Of a DNA stretch of 64,000 bases, positions 42,001-50,363 are shown piece by piece. Below the pieces are notes generated by a model that was given only the letters and a program-made list of their open reading frames with translations, was not told where the DNA came from and made no database searches. The stretch is taken from assembly GCF_004138325.1 (NCBI RefSeq), contig NZ_SBLB01000006.1, forward strand, positions 372,001-436,000, in the 5' to 3' direction. This DNA is from Spirosoma sordidisoli (lineage in GTDB: Bacteria > Bacteroidota > Bacteroidia > Cytophagales > Spirosomataceae). Both the position numbers and the translations under genes were made by a program. How positions within the stretch are numbered: the stretch's first letter is position 1; each line of letters starts with the position of its first letter.

Positions 42001-42244
42001 CATTGCGGGTCTGATCCCGCTCTGCATCGCTACCGGGGCCGGGGCCGTGGGTAACCGCACCATCGGTACGGCGGCAGCGGGGGGGATGCTGATGGGCACC
42101 GTATTCGGGCTGGTCATCGTGCCGGGCCTGTATGTCGTGTTTGCCAGCCTCGCCAACCGCTTCCGCAAACCGCGTTCGGGTCCACATCAGTCGTCGACCA
42201 TCCGTACTTCTTCCACCAACGCGCCCCTCCATGAACCGGTATAA
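39059..42244 (+). CDS. RND efflux pump, HAE1 type (AcrB/MexB family)
   Basis: A 1061-residue inner-membrane proton/drug antiporter. The family start MFSRFIERPVLAIVISVIITLLG and the LPMTQFPAVAPPEVNV segment are present; transmembrane helix 4 carries the proton-relay pair in GVVVDDSIVVVEAVHAKM, and a helix-10 motif GLLGKNAILIVEFANQRR is intact. Twelve helices and two large periplasmic loops are expected at this length. Overlaps the channel gene by 14 bp. This pattern is of multidrug (HAE1), not heavy-metal (HME), pumps. Confidence 0.95.
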   Translation: MFSRFIERPVLAIVISVIITLLGLLAVTQLPMTQFPAVAPPEVNVTTEYTGANAETSVRAVITPLERAINGVPGMKYMSSDATNDGVSVVQIIFEVGTDPDVAAVNVQNRVAAVMAELPSEVIKNGVKIAKEENSMLMYLNIFSDNNALDEKFLYNFTDINILAELKRIKGVGYADIMGAREYAMRIWLKPDRMLAYNISADEVVEKLQAQNVEAAPGKLGESSDKQGQALQYVLKYTGKYTTEEEYGNIPLRANTDGELLRLKDLADIEFSTTYYDVVSKHNGRPSAAIMLRQLPGSNASEVIAGIKARMAELKQTRFAPGMDYEITYDVSRFLDASIHEVIKTLIEAFVLVALVVFLFLQDWRSTLIPAIAVPVALIGTFFFMQLFGFSINLITLFALVLAIGVVVDDSIVVVEAVHAKMEQDDLDPWAASKAAMSEIGGAVIAITLVMVAVFVPVMFLTGPVGIFFRQFAVTMTVAILISAVNALTLSPALCALILKNTHGEPKQGILSGFFDRFNRAYDGLARRYQRLLRLIINRRVVTFGLLGAFCAGIWGTSSQVAPGFIPNDDQGTFYASITTPAGATLERTRQVVDQIQQLAKGIPAIKSVSTLAGNNILSDGTGATFGTCLVNLKAWDERTESVDEVMEALAEKTRSIKGAQIEFFPPPAVPGYGNASGLELRLLDQTGKGDYKQMESVVRRFVQDLEDRPEIENTFTIFDASFPQYMLYVDPDKAAQKSVSVGKAMQTLQTLIGSEYATNFIRFGQMYKVMVQALPSYRAQLDDLLKLYVKNDNGEMVPFSAFMRVERVYGLEQATRYNMYPSAEINGQAAPDFSSGSAIRAVQEVAATKLPKGYSIDWAGISRDEVQSGNQAVIIFLICLVFVYLILSAQYESFLLPMPVILSLPTGVFGAFFFLWVTGLENNIYAQIAMVMLIGLLGKNAILIVEFANQRRAEGLSIVRAVVEGALARLRPILMTSFAFIAGLIPLCIATGAGAVGNRTIGTAAAGGMLMGTVFGLVIVPGLYVVFASLANRFRKPRSGPHQSSTIRTSSTNAPLHEPV

Positions 42245-43673
42245 ACTCCATTGGTTATTCATCGGCGGGTTACTTGCCGGCAGCCTCAGCGGCTGCCGGA
42301 TCTTGCATCAGCCCGCCCCCACACCGGTGATGATGACACCGCCTTCGTTTACCGGCAACGCCGATTCCGCCGGCATTGGGGAGCAGCCCTTCCGCAGCCT
42401 GTTCACCGACCCGAACCTGGTAGCACTCATCGATACGGCCCTGGTGCGCAATCTGGATGTGAAGATTGCCCTGCAACGGATTGAGGGGGCGCGGGCTACG
42501 TACAGCATCAGCCAGGGCGCGCTGCTGCCGCAGGTCGACGCGGTAGCAGCGGCCGGTGTAGACCGCTTTGGTCGGTATACGCTGAACGGGGTCGGCAATT
42601 TCGATACCAACCTGTCCGATAATGTGCGGGGTAATTTACGGATTCCGGACCCCACGCCTGACTTGTTTGCCGGTTTCCGGGCCTCCTGGGAACTCGACAT
42701 CTGGGGAAAACTTCGCAACCGGCGCCGGGCAGCTTACAACCGGGTGCTGGCTTCGGTTGAGGGCCGCAACCTGGTCGTTACGGCCCTGATCGCCGACATT
42801 GCCCGGCTCTATTATTCGTTGCTGGCCGACGATGCCGAACTGGAAATCATCCGCGACAACATCGAGCTGCAACAACGGGCGGTCGATTTAGTGACCATTC
42901 AGAAGCAGGCCGGGCGGGTAACCGAACTGGCGGTGCAGCAGTTCAACGCGCAGTTACTGAATACGCGCGCCCTGGAAGGACAGGTACGGCAACAGATCGT
43001 CGAAACGGAGAACCAGCTCAATGGGCTGCTGGGCCGGTTCCCTACGCCTATCCCGAGGGGTTCCTCCATTCGGGATCAGCAACTGCCCGGATCGGTTCGG
43101 GCGGGTGTGCCCGCCCAACTGGTACGTCGCCGACCCGATATCCGGCAGGCCGAGCGCGAACTGGAAGCGGCCAACATCGATGTAGCCGTGGCCCGGGCCG
43201 AGTTCTTACCAGGGTTGACGCTGACTCCTTATCTGGGCCTCAACGCATTCCGGCCCGGGGTACTGCTGAATCCGGCGTCGGTAGCCACGGGTGTGCTGGG
43301 GAGTCTGGTGGCGCCGGTGTTTAACCGCCGACTGTTGCGGGGCAATCTGGCTAGTTCGCAGGCCCAGAGCCGCGAAGCCTACTATGCCTACCAGCGGGCC
43401 ATTCTGACGGGCGTGGGCGAAGTTGTGAGCCGCTTACAGGGCCTGGAAAATTACCGGGATGTAGCTGATCTGCAAACGCAGGAAGTGGCCGTACTCCGGC
43501 AAGCCGCAACGACCGCTAACGATCTGTTTGCCGCCAGCTACGCCACCTACCTGGAAGTAATTACGGCACAACGATCGGTACTGGATGCCGAACTGGGATT
43601 AATCAATACGAAACAGGCACAATTTACCGCCCTGATCGACTTATACCGGGCGCTGGGGGGCGGCTGGCAGTAA
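42231..43673 (+). CDS. RND outer-membrane factor lipoprotein (TolC/OprM-like)
   Basis: 480 residues from the ATG at 42231 (MNRYKLHWLFIGGLLAGSLSGCR; lipobox LSGC, Cys22). Two OEP repeats are visible: DTALVRNLDVKIALQRIEGARATYSISQGALLPQ and the later RRRPDIRQAERELEAANIDVAVARAEFLP-type block (RRPDIRQAE is the family signature). Completes the tripartite pump. The frame is open upstream inside the pump gene, but the lipobox fixes the start. Followed 24 bp later by the CorC-like gene. Confidence 0.93.
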   Translation: MNRYKLHWLFIGGLLAGSLSGCRILHQPAPTPVMMTPPSFTGNADSAGIGEQPFRSLFTDPNLVALIDTALVRNLDVKIALQRIEGARATYSISQGALLPQVDAVAAAGVDRFGRYTLNGVGNFDTNLSDNVRGNLRIPDPTPDLFAGFRASWELDIWGKLRNRRRAAYNRVLASVEGRNLVVTALIADIARLYYSLLADDAELEIIRDNIELQQRAVDLVTIQKQAGRVTELAVQQFNAQLLNTRALEGQVRQQIVETENQLNGLLGRFPTPIPRGSSIRDQQLPGSVRAGVPAQLVRRRPDIRQAERELEAANIDVAVARAEFLPGLTLTPYLGLNAFRPGVLLNPASVATGVLGSLVAPVFNRRLLRGNLASSQAQSREAYYAYQRAILTGVGEVVSRLQGLENYRDVADLQTQEVAVLRQAATTANDLFAASYATYLEVITAQRSVLDAELGLINTKQAQFTALIDLYRALGGGWQ

Positions 43674-43696
43674 ACACACCTTAATGTATCGACCCC

Positions 43697-44977
43697 ATGG
43701 AAATTGTCATCATTATTGCCCTGACGCTGCTCAACGGTTTATTTTCCATGTCGGAGATCGCGATCGTATCGGCTCGGAAAGCCCGTCTGGAAGGGCTGGC
43801 CAAGCGGGGTAGCGCTACCGCCCGGCGGGCGCTGGACCTGGCCGAATCGCCCAATCGGTTTCTCTCGACGGTGCAGATTGGCATCACCCTGATCGGCATT
43901 CTACTGGGTATTTTCAGTGGCGATACGCTGACCACCTCGCTGGAGATGACGCTCAGGCAGATTCCCCTGTTGACGTCGGTGGCTCGTCCGCTGGCGGTGG
44001 GCGGGGTACTTCTGTTCATCACGTTTCTGTCACTGGTACTGGGCGAACTGGTTCCCAAACGGATCGGTCTCAATAAACCGGAAGCCATTGCGCAGCTGGT
44101 AGCCGGCCCCATGTCCATTCTCTCCCGGGTGGTTTCGCCCTTCGTATGGCTCCTGACAATCACCACCGAAGGTTTGCTGAAGGTACTGGGTATCCGGCCT
44201 TCTACGGACAGCGCCGTTACCGAGGAAGAAATAAAAGCCATTATTCAGGAGGGCACCGAAGGGGGTGAGGTACAGCTCGTTGAACAGGAACTGGTAGATC
44301 GTGTATTCCGGCTCGGCGACCGCAACGTGCGGTCGCTGATGACTCACCGCAGCGAGGTCACCTGGCTGGATGTCAATCTGTCGGCGTCCCAGGTCAGAAA
44401 GCGGATCGCGGGTGAACTGCACCGCATCTATCCCGTCTGCGAAGGCAGCCTGGATAAACCGCTGGGCATTGTGCGGCTGACCGATGTGGTCGAAGACCTG
44501 CTCAATGGACAGTCGTTCGATCTGCGAAGCCACATCCAGCCCGCCCTTTTCCTGCCCGAACACAACGCTGCCTATAAGGCGTTCGAGCGGTTTCAGGCAG
44601 CTGCAATCCCGTTTGGTCTGGTTACCGATGAATATGGTGGCGTTCAGGGGGTGCTTTCGCTGGACGATATTGTGACGGCACTGGTCGGCGAGGTAACGTT
44701 TATGTCGGAGGCCGGGGGCGATGTGCAGCCGCAACCCGACGGCAGCTACCTGATCGATGGGCAGTACCCGTATCCTGATTTTCTGGACTACTTCGACCGG
44801 GAAGAGTTACTGGACCAGGACGACCGGTTTCACACCGTCGCCGGGTTGATCCTGGACCGGCTGGGCCACCTGCCCCAGCCCGGCGAATCCATTCGCTGGC
44901 ATGAGTTCACGCTGACCGTAGACCAGATGGATGGCGCACGCATCGATCGGGTCCGGGTTCACAGACGACTTGAATAA
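43697..44977 (+). CDS. CNNM/HlyC-CorC-type membrane protein with CBS pair
   Basis: 426 residues: DUF21 (CNNM) membrane domain with three or four helices (MEIVIIIALTLLNGLFSMSEIAIVSARK, FLSTVQIGITLIGILLGIF, LLFITFLSLVLGELVPKRIG), two CBS domains (RSLMTHRSEVTWLDV..., FGLVTDEYGGVQGVLSLDDIV) and a C-terminal CorC_HlyC domain (HTVAGLILDRLGHLPQPGE). Family members take part in Mg2+ or Co2+ export or homeostasis; the old name hemolysin is not a function. It is inside the candidate island, same direction as the efflux operon. Confidence 0.92.
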   Translation: MEIVIIIALTLLNGLFSMSEIAIVSARKARLEGLAKRGSATARRALDLAESPNRFLSTVQIGITLIGILLGIFSGDTLTTSLEMTLRQIPLLTSVARPLAVGGVLLFITFLSLVLGELVPKRIGLNKPEAIAQLVAGPMSILSRVVSPFVWLLTITTEGLLKVLGIRPSTDSAVTEEEIKAIIQEGTEGGEVQLVEQELVDRVFRLGDRNVRSLMTHRSEVTWLDVNLSASQVRKRIAGELHRIYPVCEGSLDKPLGIVRLTDVVEDLLNGQSFDLRSHIQPALFLPEHNAAYKAFERFQAAAIPFGLVTDEYGGVQGVLSLDDIVTALVGEVTFMSEAGGDVQPQPDGSYLIDGQYPYPDFLDYFDREELLDQDDRFHTVAGLILDRLGHLPQPGESIRWHEFTLTVDQMDGARIDRVRVHRRLE

Positions 44978-45056
44978 GGGCATCAGGTTCATCAATACCG
45001 GCTCCCATTGGCTACCTTTCGCCCGTCTATCTTTCCGTTACGAAAAACCGTCTCCC

Positions 45057-46118
45057 ATGAACACGAATCCAACGTCATCCCGGGTTGAGTTTGCCCGGCG
45101 GGTCTGTATTGCCGTCGGCATTGCGCTTTTCTTCGGTCTGGTGACCTGGTTGCTGGGCGCGTCATTCAATGTGCTCCTGTTGCTCCTGTGCGCCATTCTG
45201 ATTGCGCTGCCCCTGCGGGCCGCAGCGCGCTGGCTAAGCCAAAAAACCGGCTGGCGCGAAGGCATAGCCCTGATTGTAGTCGGGCTGACATTGCTGGGAA
45301 CGCTGGCCGGCGTTGGCGCCCTGGTAGCTCCGCTCATCGGCGAACAAACCCAGCAACTGCAGCAGGAGTTGCCCGGCGTGCTGAAAAACGCGCAGCAGCA
45401 GATCGAGAAAACGAGCTGGGGGAAACAGCTGATTGGCCAGATTCCGGAGTCGCCCGAGAAACTGCTCAAAGGGGGCGGGGGCAGCCAACTGGCCGGGCGG
45501 GTCTTTGGCGCCGTTTCGGGAACGGTCAGTGTATTTACGGACCTATACGTTATTTTCTTTCTGGCCCTGTTCCTGGCTGCCGAGCCCCGGCTGTACACCG
45601 ACGGGCTGGTCAACCTCATTCCCCCAGCCGGGCGGCAGCGCACCCGGCACATTCTGGCCCAGCTGGATGAGTCGTTGCTGGGCTGGCTGATCGGCACCCT
45701 GATCTCGATGGCCATCGTCGGGCTACTAAGCTGGCTGGGCCTTTCGCTGCTGGGGGTTCGGCTGGCGGGAATACTGGCTTTATTTGCCGCCCTGATCACC
45801 TTCATTCCTAACCTGGGTCCAGTGCTGGCGCTGATCCCGGCCCTGCTGTTTGCCCTACTCGATGGCCCCCAGCAGGCGCTGAACGTTCTGCTACTGTACG
45901 TAGGTATCCAATTCGTGGAAAGCAATCTGGTAACGCCCCTGATCCAGAAGCGGCTCAACGACATTCCACCCGCCCTGCTCCTGCTCGTGCAGATCATAGT
46001 GGGCGCGTTTGCCGGTACGCTGGGCCTGATCATGGCCGCGCCCCTGCTGGCCATTCTCATGGTACTCGTCAGAACGATTTATCAGGAAGATATGCTGGGG
46101 GACAGTAGCGGGGATTAG
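45057..46118 (+). CDS. PerM/AI-2E-family membrane transporter
   Basis: 353 residues from the ATG at 45057; the open frame upstream (to 44931) overlaps the preceding gene and has no family sequence. Pattern of the AI-2E exporter/PerM family: paired N-terminal helices (ALFFGLVTWLLGASFNVLLLLLCAILIALPL), an extracellular or periplasmic helix bundle (QTQQLQQELPGVLKNAQQQIEKT), and the C-terminal cluster FAALITFIPNLGPVLALIPALL and ESNLVTPLIQKRLNDIPPALLL. Substrates in this family vary and cannot be told here. Last gene before the right attachment copy. Confidence 0.9.
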   Translation: MNTNPTSSRVEFARRVCIAVGIALFFGLVTWLLGASFNVLLLLLCAILIALPLRAAARWLSQKTGWREGIALIVVGLTLLGTLAGVGALVAPLIGEQTQQLQQELPGVLKNAQQQIEKTSWGKQLIGQIPESPEKLLKGGGGSQLAGRVFGAVSGTVSVFTDLYVIFFLALFLAAEPRLYTDGLVNLIPPAGRQRTRHILAQLDESLLGWLIGTLISMAIVGLLSWLGLSLLGVRLAGILALFAALITFIPNLGPVLALIPALLFALLDGPQQALNVLLLYVGIQFVESNLVTPLIQKRLNDIPPALLLLVQIIVGAFAGTLGLIMAAPLLAILMVLVRTIYQEDMLGDSSGD

Positions 46119-46166
46119 CTCATGACAAACGCCCTTTCGGTCGTACACTACTCATACGAGATAGTC

Positions 46167-46203
46167 TTTTGGCAGAAGATACGATCACAACCGGGCAAAT
46201 TTG
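46167..46203 (+). promoter_or_regulatory. Possible promoter at the right end of the island, facing outward
   Basis: TTTTGG (46167-46172) and CAAATTTG (46196-46203, one mismatch to TAnnTTTG) are 23 nt apart and point toward the acetyltransferase gene across the attachment copy. Confidence 0.35.
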
Positions 46204-46278
46204 TACCGCATTTGTACCTTTCGAGTTAGAGTAAACCAGTACCGTACAGATAATCAGCGCATAAGCGACTGTCAGTAT

Positions 46279-46297
46279 ATTCTGCATCGGCAAGTAA
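46279..46297 (+). repeat. Right attachment-site copy (attR)
   Basis: ATTCTGCATCGGCAAGTAA, identical to the final 19 bp of mnmE at 35343-35361. Here it is not in a gene: the flanking sequence upstream does not resemble mnmE, so it is not a gene fragment duplication but a short exact repeat as left by site-specific integration. Confidence 0.82.
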
Positions 46298-46361
46298 GTT
46301 TACAGGGTTATAGAACGTGCCGGCCTGGCTTCGTGCCGGCAGCGCTGTTAGTCACTTACCT

Positions 46362-47210
46362 ATGTCAACTATGAATCGTAGCCCGCTACTGGTTGGTGAT
46401 TGTCTCTACTGGACGCGCCGGGCACTCCGCGAACATATCGAAGCGCTTGGCGTTCGGGCGGGCGATGCCGTTATGGTACATGCCGGGCTCCGATCGGTGG
46501 GGCCTATGCTGCACGGGCCCGACGCGCTAATCGGGGCGCTGCTGGATGCGGTCGGGCCAGCCGGTACGCTGCTTTGTTACGTGAACTGGGACCAGCAGTA
46601 TGAAGATGCGGTGACGGACACGGGCCACGTTCCCGACGCGCTCAAAGCCGACATTCCTCCCTTCGACCGGCTGGGGTCAAGAGCCAGCCGCGACCACGGC
46701 GCGTTTGCCGAGTTTGTCCGCACGACCACGGGAGCGCTCCGAAGCCAGAACCCCGGTGCGTCGGTAGCGGCTATCGGCGGTCGGGCGGCCTGGTTTACCG
46801 CCGACCATCCGCTCCAGTATGGATATGGGCCGGGCTCTCCCTTCGAGAAACTCATGCTGGCCGGCGGCTTGGTGCTCACCATAGGCGCCCCGCTGGATAC
46901 CATAAGCCTGCTGCATCATGCCGAGCATCTGGCCCGGATACCCGGCAAACGGATAGCCAGGCTGGAGGTCCCTATCCTGATCGACGACCGCGTCGACTGG
47001 CAGATGATCGAAGAGTTCGACACGAAAGACCCGGTCGTTGAAGGGCTCGACCCGGACTATTTCAAGACCATCGCCGATGCGTTTTTGCACCAGCAAGGGG
47101 GCCGGCAGGGGTTGATTGGCGATGCGCCGTCGGTGCTGCTACCCGCTGCCGCGCTGGTTGCCTTCGGTGTCGACTGGCTGGAACGGCGTTTCGGCCAGAC
47201 GGATCCATAA
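46362..47210 (+). CDS. Aminoglycoside N(3)-acetyltransferase-like protein
   Basis: 282 residues from the ATG at 46362 (a second ATG is at 46371). It has the AAC(3) signature: LREHIEALGVRAGDAVMVHAGLRSVG, PDALIGALLDAVGPAGTLL, and the HPxxSFAAxG-type region replaced by RSQNPGASVAAIGGRAAWF with HPLQYGYGPGSPFEKLM. Family members acetylate the 3-amino group of 2-deoxystreptamine drugs or act on other amines; resistance is unproven. It starts 65 bp outside the island copy, so on precise excision it would lie directly behind mnmE. Confidence 0.85.
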   Translation: MSTMNRSPLLVGDCLYWTRRALREHIEALGVRAGDAVMVHAGLRSVGPMLHGPDALIGALLDAVGPAGTLLCYVNWDQQYEDAVTDTGHVPDALKADIPPFDRLGSRASRDHGAFAEFVRTTTGALRSQNPGASVAAIGGRAAWFTADHPLQYGYGPGSPFEKLMLAGGLVLTIGAPLDTISLLHHAEHLARIPGKRIARLEVPILIDDRVDWQMIEEFDTKDPVVEGLDPDYFKTIADAFLHQQGGRQGLIGDAPSVLLPAAALVAFGVDWLERRFGQTDP

Positions 47211-47259
47211 CCACAAGCCGTTTTTTGCAGTTAGGCTGATACAATGTCCTTCTATAGGT

Positions 47260-48171
47260 GTGCGCAAAATCGTGCCGATTCTTCAACTCCTGGCCCGGGC
47301 ATTCATCAACCTGAGTGCGAACGATCCTATCCGCATGGCCGCTGCTACGGCCTTTTTCGCCTTCTTTGCCCTCCCTTCCATCCTCATCATTCTGTCGCAG
47401 TTGTATGGAGACTGGCTTACGGGCGATCGGCGGTGGGTAAACAGCCAGTTGTTTCGCGAACTGGCCGATCTGTTTGGCCCCTCCAGCGCCCGTCAGCTGC
47501 GCGACATATCACGTAGTCTCCAGAAACCGCGCTCCTCAGAATGGCTGACCGCCTTGAGTCTGGTGCTGCTGTTTCTGGCATCGACTACCCTGTTTACCAC
47601 CATTAAAAACTCGCTCAACCAACTCTGGAATGTCAAGTCGACTGCCCAGGGGCGGGTCTGGCCGGGTTTGCTGACCAAGCTGGTTGCGCTGGGCATCATT
47701 ATTTTCTCCGGCTTTCTGTTCACAGTCTCCCTGAGTCTGCACCAAGCGGTATCGACGCTCAGCGCCGATGCGTCGTCGTACAGCTGGCTGGCTCAGCTAG
47801 CCCACCAGAGTTTGTCGGTGCTGGTGCTGACCATCTGGTTCGGGCTTGTTTTCAAGTACCTGCCCGACGTTCGGATTCACTGGCAGGCGGTTTGGGTGGG
47901 CGGTCTGGTAACGGCCCTGCTCGTTGAACTCGGCGAGGTTATTCTCGACCGGCTGCTGATCAACAGTCCGGTGCGTAGTTTTTACGGCTCGGCAGGCAGT
48001 ACGATCCTGGTGCTGCTCTTCGTTTTCTACTGTTCGCTGATCTTTTATTACGGGGCCAGTTTTACCCGCCAGTATGCGCTGTGGCAGGAACTGGCCACCG
48101 AACCCGGTGCGAACTCGGTGGCCTACCAGATCAACGAAGTAACTGATCAAAAGCCCCCTGCCGCCAGCTAA
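47260..48171 (+). CDS. YihY/BrkB-family inner-membrane protein, probable GTG start
   Basis: 303 residues if started at GTG 47260 (VRKIVPILQLLARAFINLSANDPIRMAAATAFFAFFALPS), which fits the family start; ATG codons further upstream overlap the acetyltransferase gene. The YihY/BrkB pattern is clear: six hydrophobic segments, TTLFTTIKNSLNQLWNV in the first loop, and FYGSAGSTILVLLFVFYCSLIFYYGASFTRQYA near the end. Members are often listed as putative RNase BN but are now seen as membrane proteins of unknown activity. A small CCGGCA/TGCCGG hairpin follows its stop. Confidence 0.88.
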   Translation: MRKIVPILQLLARAFINLSANDPIRMAAATAFFAFFALPSILIILSQLYGDWLTGDRRWVNSQLFRELADLFGPSSARQLRDISRSLQKPRSSEWLTALSLVLLFLASTTLFTTIKNSLNQLWNVKSTAQGRVWPGLLTKLVALGIIIFSGFLFTVSLSLHQAVSTLSADASSYSWLAQLAHQSLSVLVLTIWFGLVFKYLPDVRIHWQAVWVGGLVTALLVELGEVILDRLLINSPVRSFYGSAGSTILVLLFVFYCSLIFYYGASFTRQYALWQELATEPGANSVAYQINEVTDQKPPAAS

Positions 48172-48348
48172 CCCGGCAGGCTTTGCCGGAAGCGGGCCAC
48201 ATAGCCTGTCATTCTCTCAATCTGGAAAATCGATCGGAGAAAATCGCCCTCCCGACAGAGCGCCAAAATAAGGTCGGTATAATACTAGTATTTCTTACTT
48301 AAACCTTATTGTTTTGAAGCTTCAATCAGTTCTTCGCTCGTTTACTCT

Positions 48349-48969
48349 ATGCCTATGTCCGGGCCATACGGATCGTCATCACCCGACCGCTCAGCCGAGC
48401 AGCAACTTTGGGCGCGTTTTCTGGCGGGTGAAGAACCGGCGTTCGACGCGTTGATGACCACGTACTACCGGCCGCTATTCCGGTACGCCACCCGTTTCTC
48501 CCGAGATAAAGAGTTTATCAAGGACTGCATTCAGGATCTGTTTCTGTACCTCTGGGAACGCCGGGCCTCCCTCCGGGCCGACGTTATGCTGAAGCCGTAT
48601 CTGATGGCGTCGCTACGCCGGTATATGCATCGGCACTTACCCGGGGCAACGCCTGCCACCGAGTTATCGGACGACAAAACTCAGCTGTTCGACTTCGAGT
48701 TTTCGGTCGAAGAGCAGTTCATTGACCAGGAAACCACCTTCCACCGATCCCGGCACATGCAGCAGCTGTTGCAAACCCTCCCCCGCCGGCAAAAAGAAGT
48801 CGTTTACCTGAAGTTCTTTCAGGAGATGGAGCGCGAACAAATCGCCGAGGTGATGGACATTGCGCCCCAAACGGTGTCGAATCTCCTTCAGCTGGCCCTC
48901 AAACACCTGCGGCAATACTGGAAAATTGAACTCCTAACCCTGCTGGTGGTCCATTTCAACTTGTTTTAG
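48349..48969 (+). CDS. ECF RNA polymerase sigma factor (FecI-like)
   Basis: 206 residues. Region 2 (about 18-85: LWARFLAGEEPAFDALMTTYYRPLFRYATRF, FIKDCIQDLFLYLWERR) and region 4 (about 138-190: LQTLPRRQKEVVYLKFFQEMEREQIAEVMDIAPQTVSNLLQLALKHLRQ) are both present. The hydrophobic C-terminal tail (LLTLLVVHFNLF) is common in Bacteroidota ECF factors next to FecR genes. It is expected to activate the SusC/SusD genes downstream when released by the FecR-like protein. A second ATG at 48355 is an alternative start. Confidence 0.94.
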   Translation: MPMSGPYGSSSPDRSAEQQLWARFLAGEEPAFDALMTTYYRPLFRYATRFSRDKEFIKDCIQDLFLYLWERRASLRADVMLKPYLMASLRRYMHRHLPGATPATELSDDKTQLFDFEFSVEEQFIDQETTFHRSRHMQQLLQTLPRRQKEVVYLKFFQEMEREQIAEVMDIAPQTVSNLLQLALKHLRQYWKIELLTLLVVHFNLF

Positions 48970-49154
48970 AGCCGCGGTTAGGCAACCACGCCCGCCTGTA
49001 GAATCACACCTGTTTGCCAACAAACAGCCTTCAGCAGCATTGGTCTGGGGCGGCTTACTGACAGAATCAGAAAAAACCAGAAAAAAATTGCATTAAAAAA
49101 TGGTATCCCGGGCGAACTTCTGTCTATCAGCTATTGAGAGGCAGCATAACGGCT

Positions 49155-50288
49155 ATGAAACGATACCTGCAGTACCGTATTGAAGACTTTGTCTGGGACC
49201 AGGCTTTCCGGCAGTGGGTGCTGTTGCCCACCCGCGAAACAGACGCCCGCTGGCAGCAATGGCTGGCCGAGCATCCCGACAAGGTAGCCCTCGTTGCGGA
49301 GGCCCGGGCTATGGTGCAGTCCCTGCAGCTACGGGAGTTGCCGCTGAGCGATCAGGAAATTCGGTATGCCGTTCAGCGAACGCTGGGCCAGGCCCGCAAA
49401 CAGCAGGCTCCCTTCATCCCCGACGCCGACGGGCCCGTGCGCCGGCTGCCGTTCTACCAGCATAGCTGGTTCCGGATGGCGGCTTCGCTGATCCTGATTG
49501 CCGGGCTTGGCCTCTGGGCCTGGACGGTTCAGCTACCCAGCCGGCTGAGTGCGCTGATGCGACCCGACTTCAGCTATGACCAGCTGACCGGCACCCGCCA
49601 GCCCATGTTGACCGAAACCGTAAACCGAACCGGTAAGGTTATGCCGGTGAAGCTGACCGACGGCTCGCTGGTTATTCTTAAAGCCGGCAGCCGCATCAGC
49701 TACGTACCCGGTTTCCGCAGCCGGGAAGTCTTTCTGTCGGGTGAGGCTTTCTTCGAAGTGACTAAAAACCCCGCCAGGCCTTTTCTCATCTACGCCAACG
49801 GCCTGGTTACCAAAGTCCTGGGCACCAGCTTTCTGATTCGCGCATACCCCAAAGATCCGGAGGTTATTGTGGAGGTAAAAACGGGCCGGGTAGCGGTGTT
49901 TGCCCAGACAGACCCGCAGGCGAGTCGAAAAATGAGCGACCGCGAACTGGACGGAGTAGTGCTGACACCCAACCAGAAAATTGTCTTCGAACGCAGCGAA
50001 GTACGGCTGTCGAAATCGCTGGTAGCGGATCCGCAGGTCGTTGCAGGCCCGGCCCAGCGCTTCAGCTTTGACGATACCCCGCTGCCGACGGTGTTTGCTA
50101 CCCTCGAACGGGCCTATGGCGTAGATATCGTTTATGACGAAGAGCTGCTGGCCAACTGCCCCCTTACGGCCGAACTGGCCGACCAGCCCCTGTTCGAAAA
50201 GCTGGATGTGATCTGCCGGGTTATCGAAGCCAGGTACGAGCTGATCGACGGCCAGATTGTCATCAACAGCCGGGGCTGCAAACCCTAG
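49155..50288 (+). CDS. FecR-family anti-sigma/transmembrane signal protein
   Basis: 377 residues from the ATG at 49155 (MKRYLQYRIEDFVWDQAFRQWV). N-terminal cytoplasmic sigma-binding part (1-105), one transmembrane helix (about 114-132, MAASLILIAGLGLWAWTV), periplasmic FecR domain (about 170-290: VNRTGKVMPVKLTDGSLVILKAGSRI, VFLSGEAFFEVTKNPARPFLIYANG, KVLGTSFLIRAY) and a C-terminal STN-like region contacting the TonB receptor. It sits between its sigma factor (186 bp upstream) and the SusC gene, the usual order. Confidence 0.93.
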   Translation: MKRYLQYRIEDFVWDQAFRQWVLLPTRETDARWQQWLAEHPDKVALVAEARAMVQSLQLRELPLSDQEIRYAVQRTLGQARKQQAPFIPDADGPVRRLPFYQHSWFRMAASLILIAGLGLWAWTVQLPSRLSALMRPDFSYDQLTGTRQPMLTETVNRTGKVMPVKLTDGSLVILKAGSRISYVPGFRSREVFLSGEAFFEVTKNPARPFLIYANGLVTKVLGTSFLIRAYPKDPEVIVEVKTGRVAVFAQTDPQASRKMSDRELDGVVLTPNQKIVFERSEVRLSKSLVADPQVVAGPAQRFSFDDTPLPTVFATLERAYGVDIVYDEELLANCPLTAELADQPLFEKLDVICRVIEARYELIDGQIVINSRGCKP

Positions 50289-50363
50289 CCGACTTTACAA
50301 ACGTGATGCTAACCCCTAAACCCGGCTCTATGACGTAAACATACATCCCACAAGAACGAAAAA

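Larger units (their letters stand above)
35362..46297. mobile_element. Candidate 10.9-kb genomic island integrated at the 3' end of mnmE
   Basis: Bounded by 19-bp direct repeats, one being the mnmE 3' end, a classical tyrosine-recombinase target. Contents in order: an unexplained 304-bp AT-rich stretch, a HipBST-type toxin-antitoxin, a small acidic membrane protein, an RND efflux operon, a CorC-like gene and a PerM-like transporter. All nine genes run in the same direction as mnmE. No integrase, excisionase, relaxase or transposase is recognisable, so the element may be a decayed or trans-mobilised island. Addiction module plus efflux cargo is typical of islands. Confidence 0.7.

Noticed and set aside
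46362..47210. Acetyltransferase gene as island cargo
   Set aside because: It lies outside the right 19-bp copy, so it belongs to the host side unless a further copy exists beyond it.
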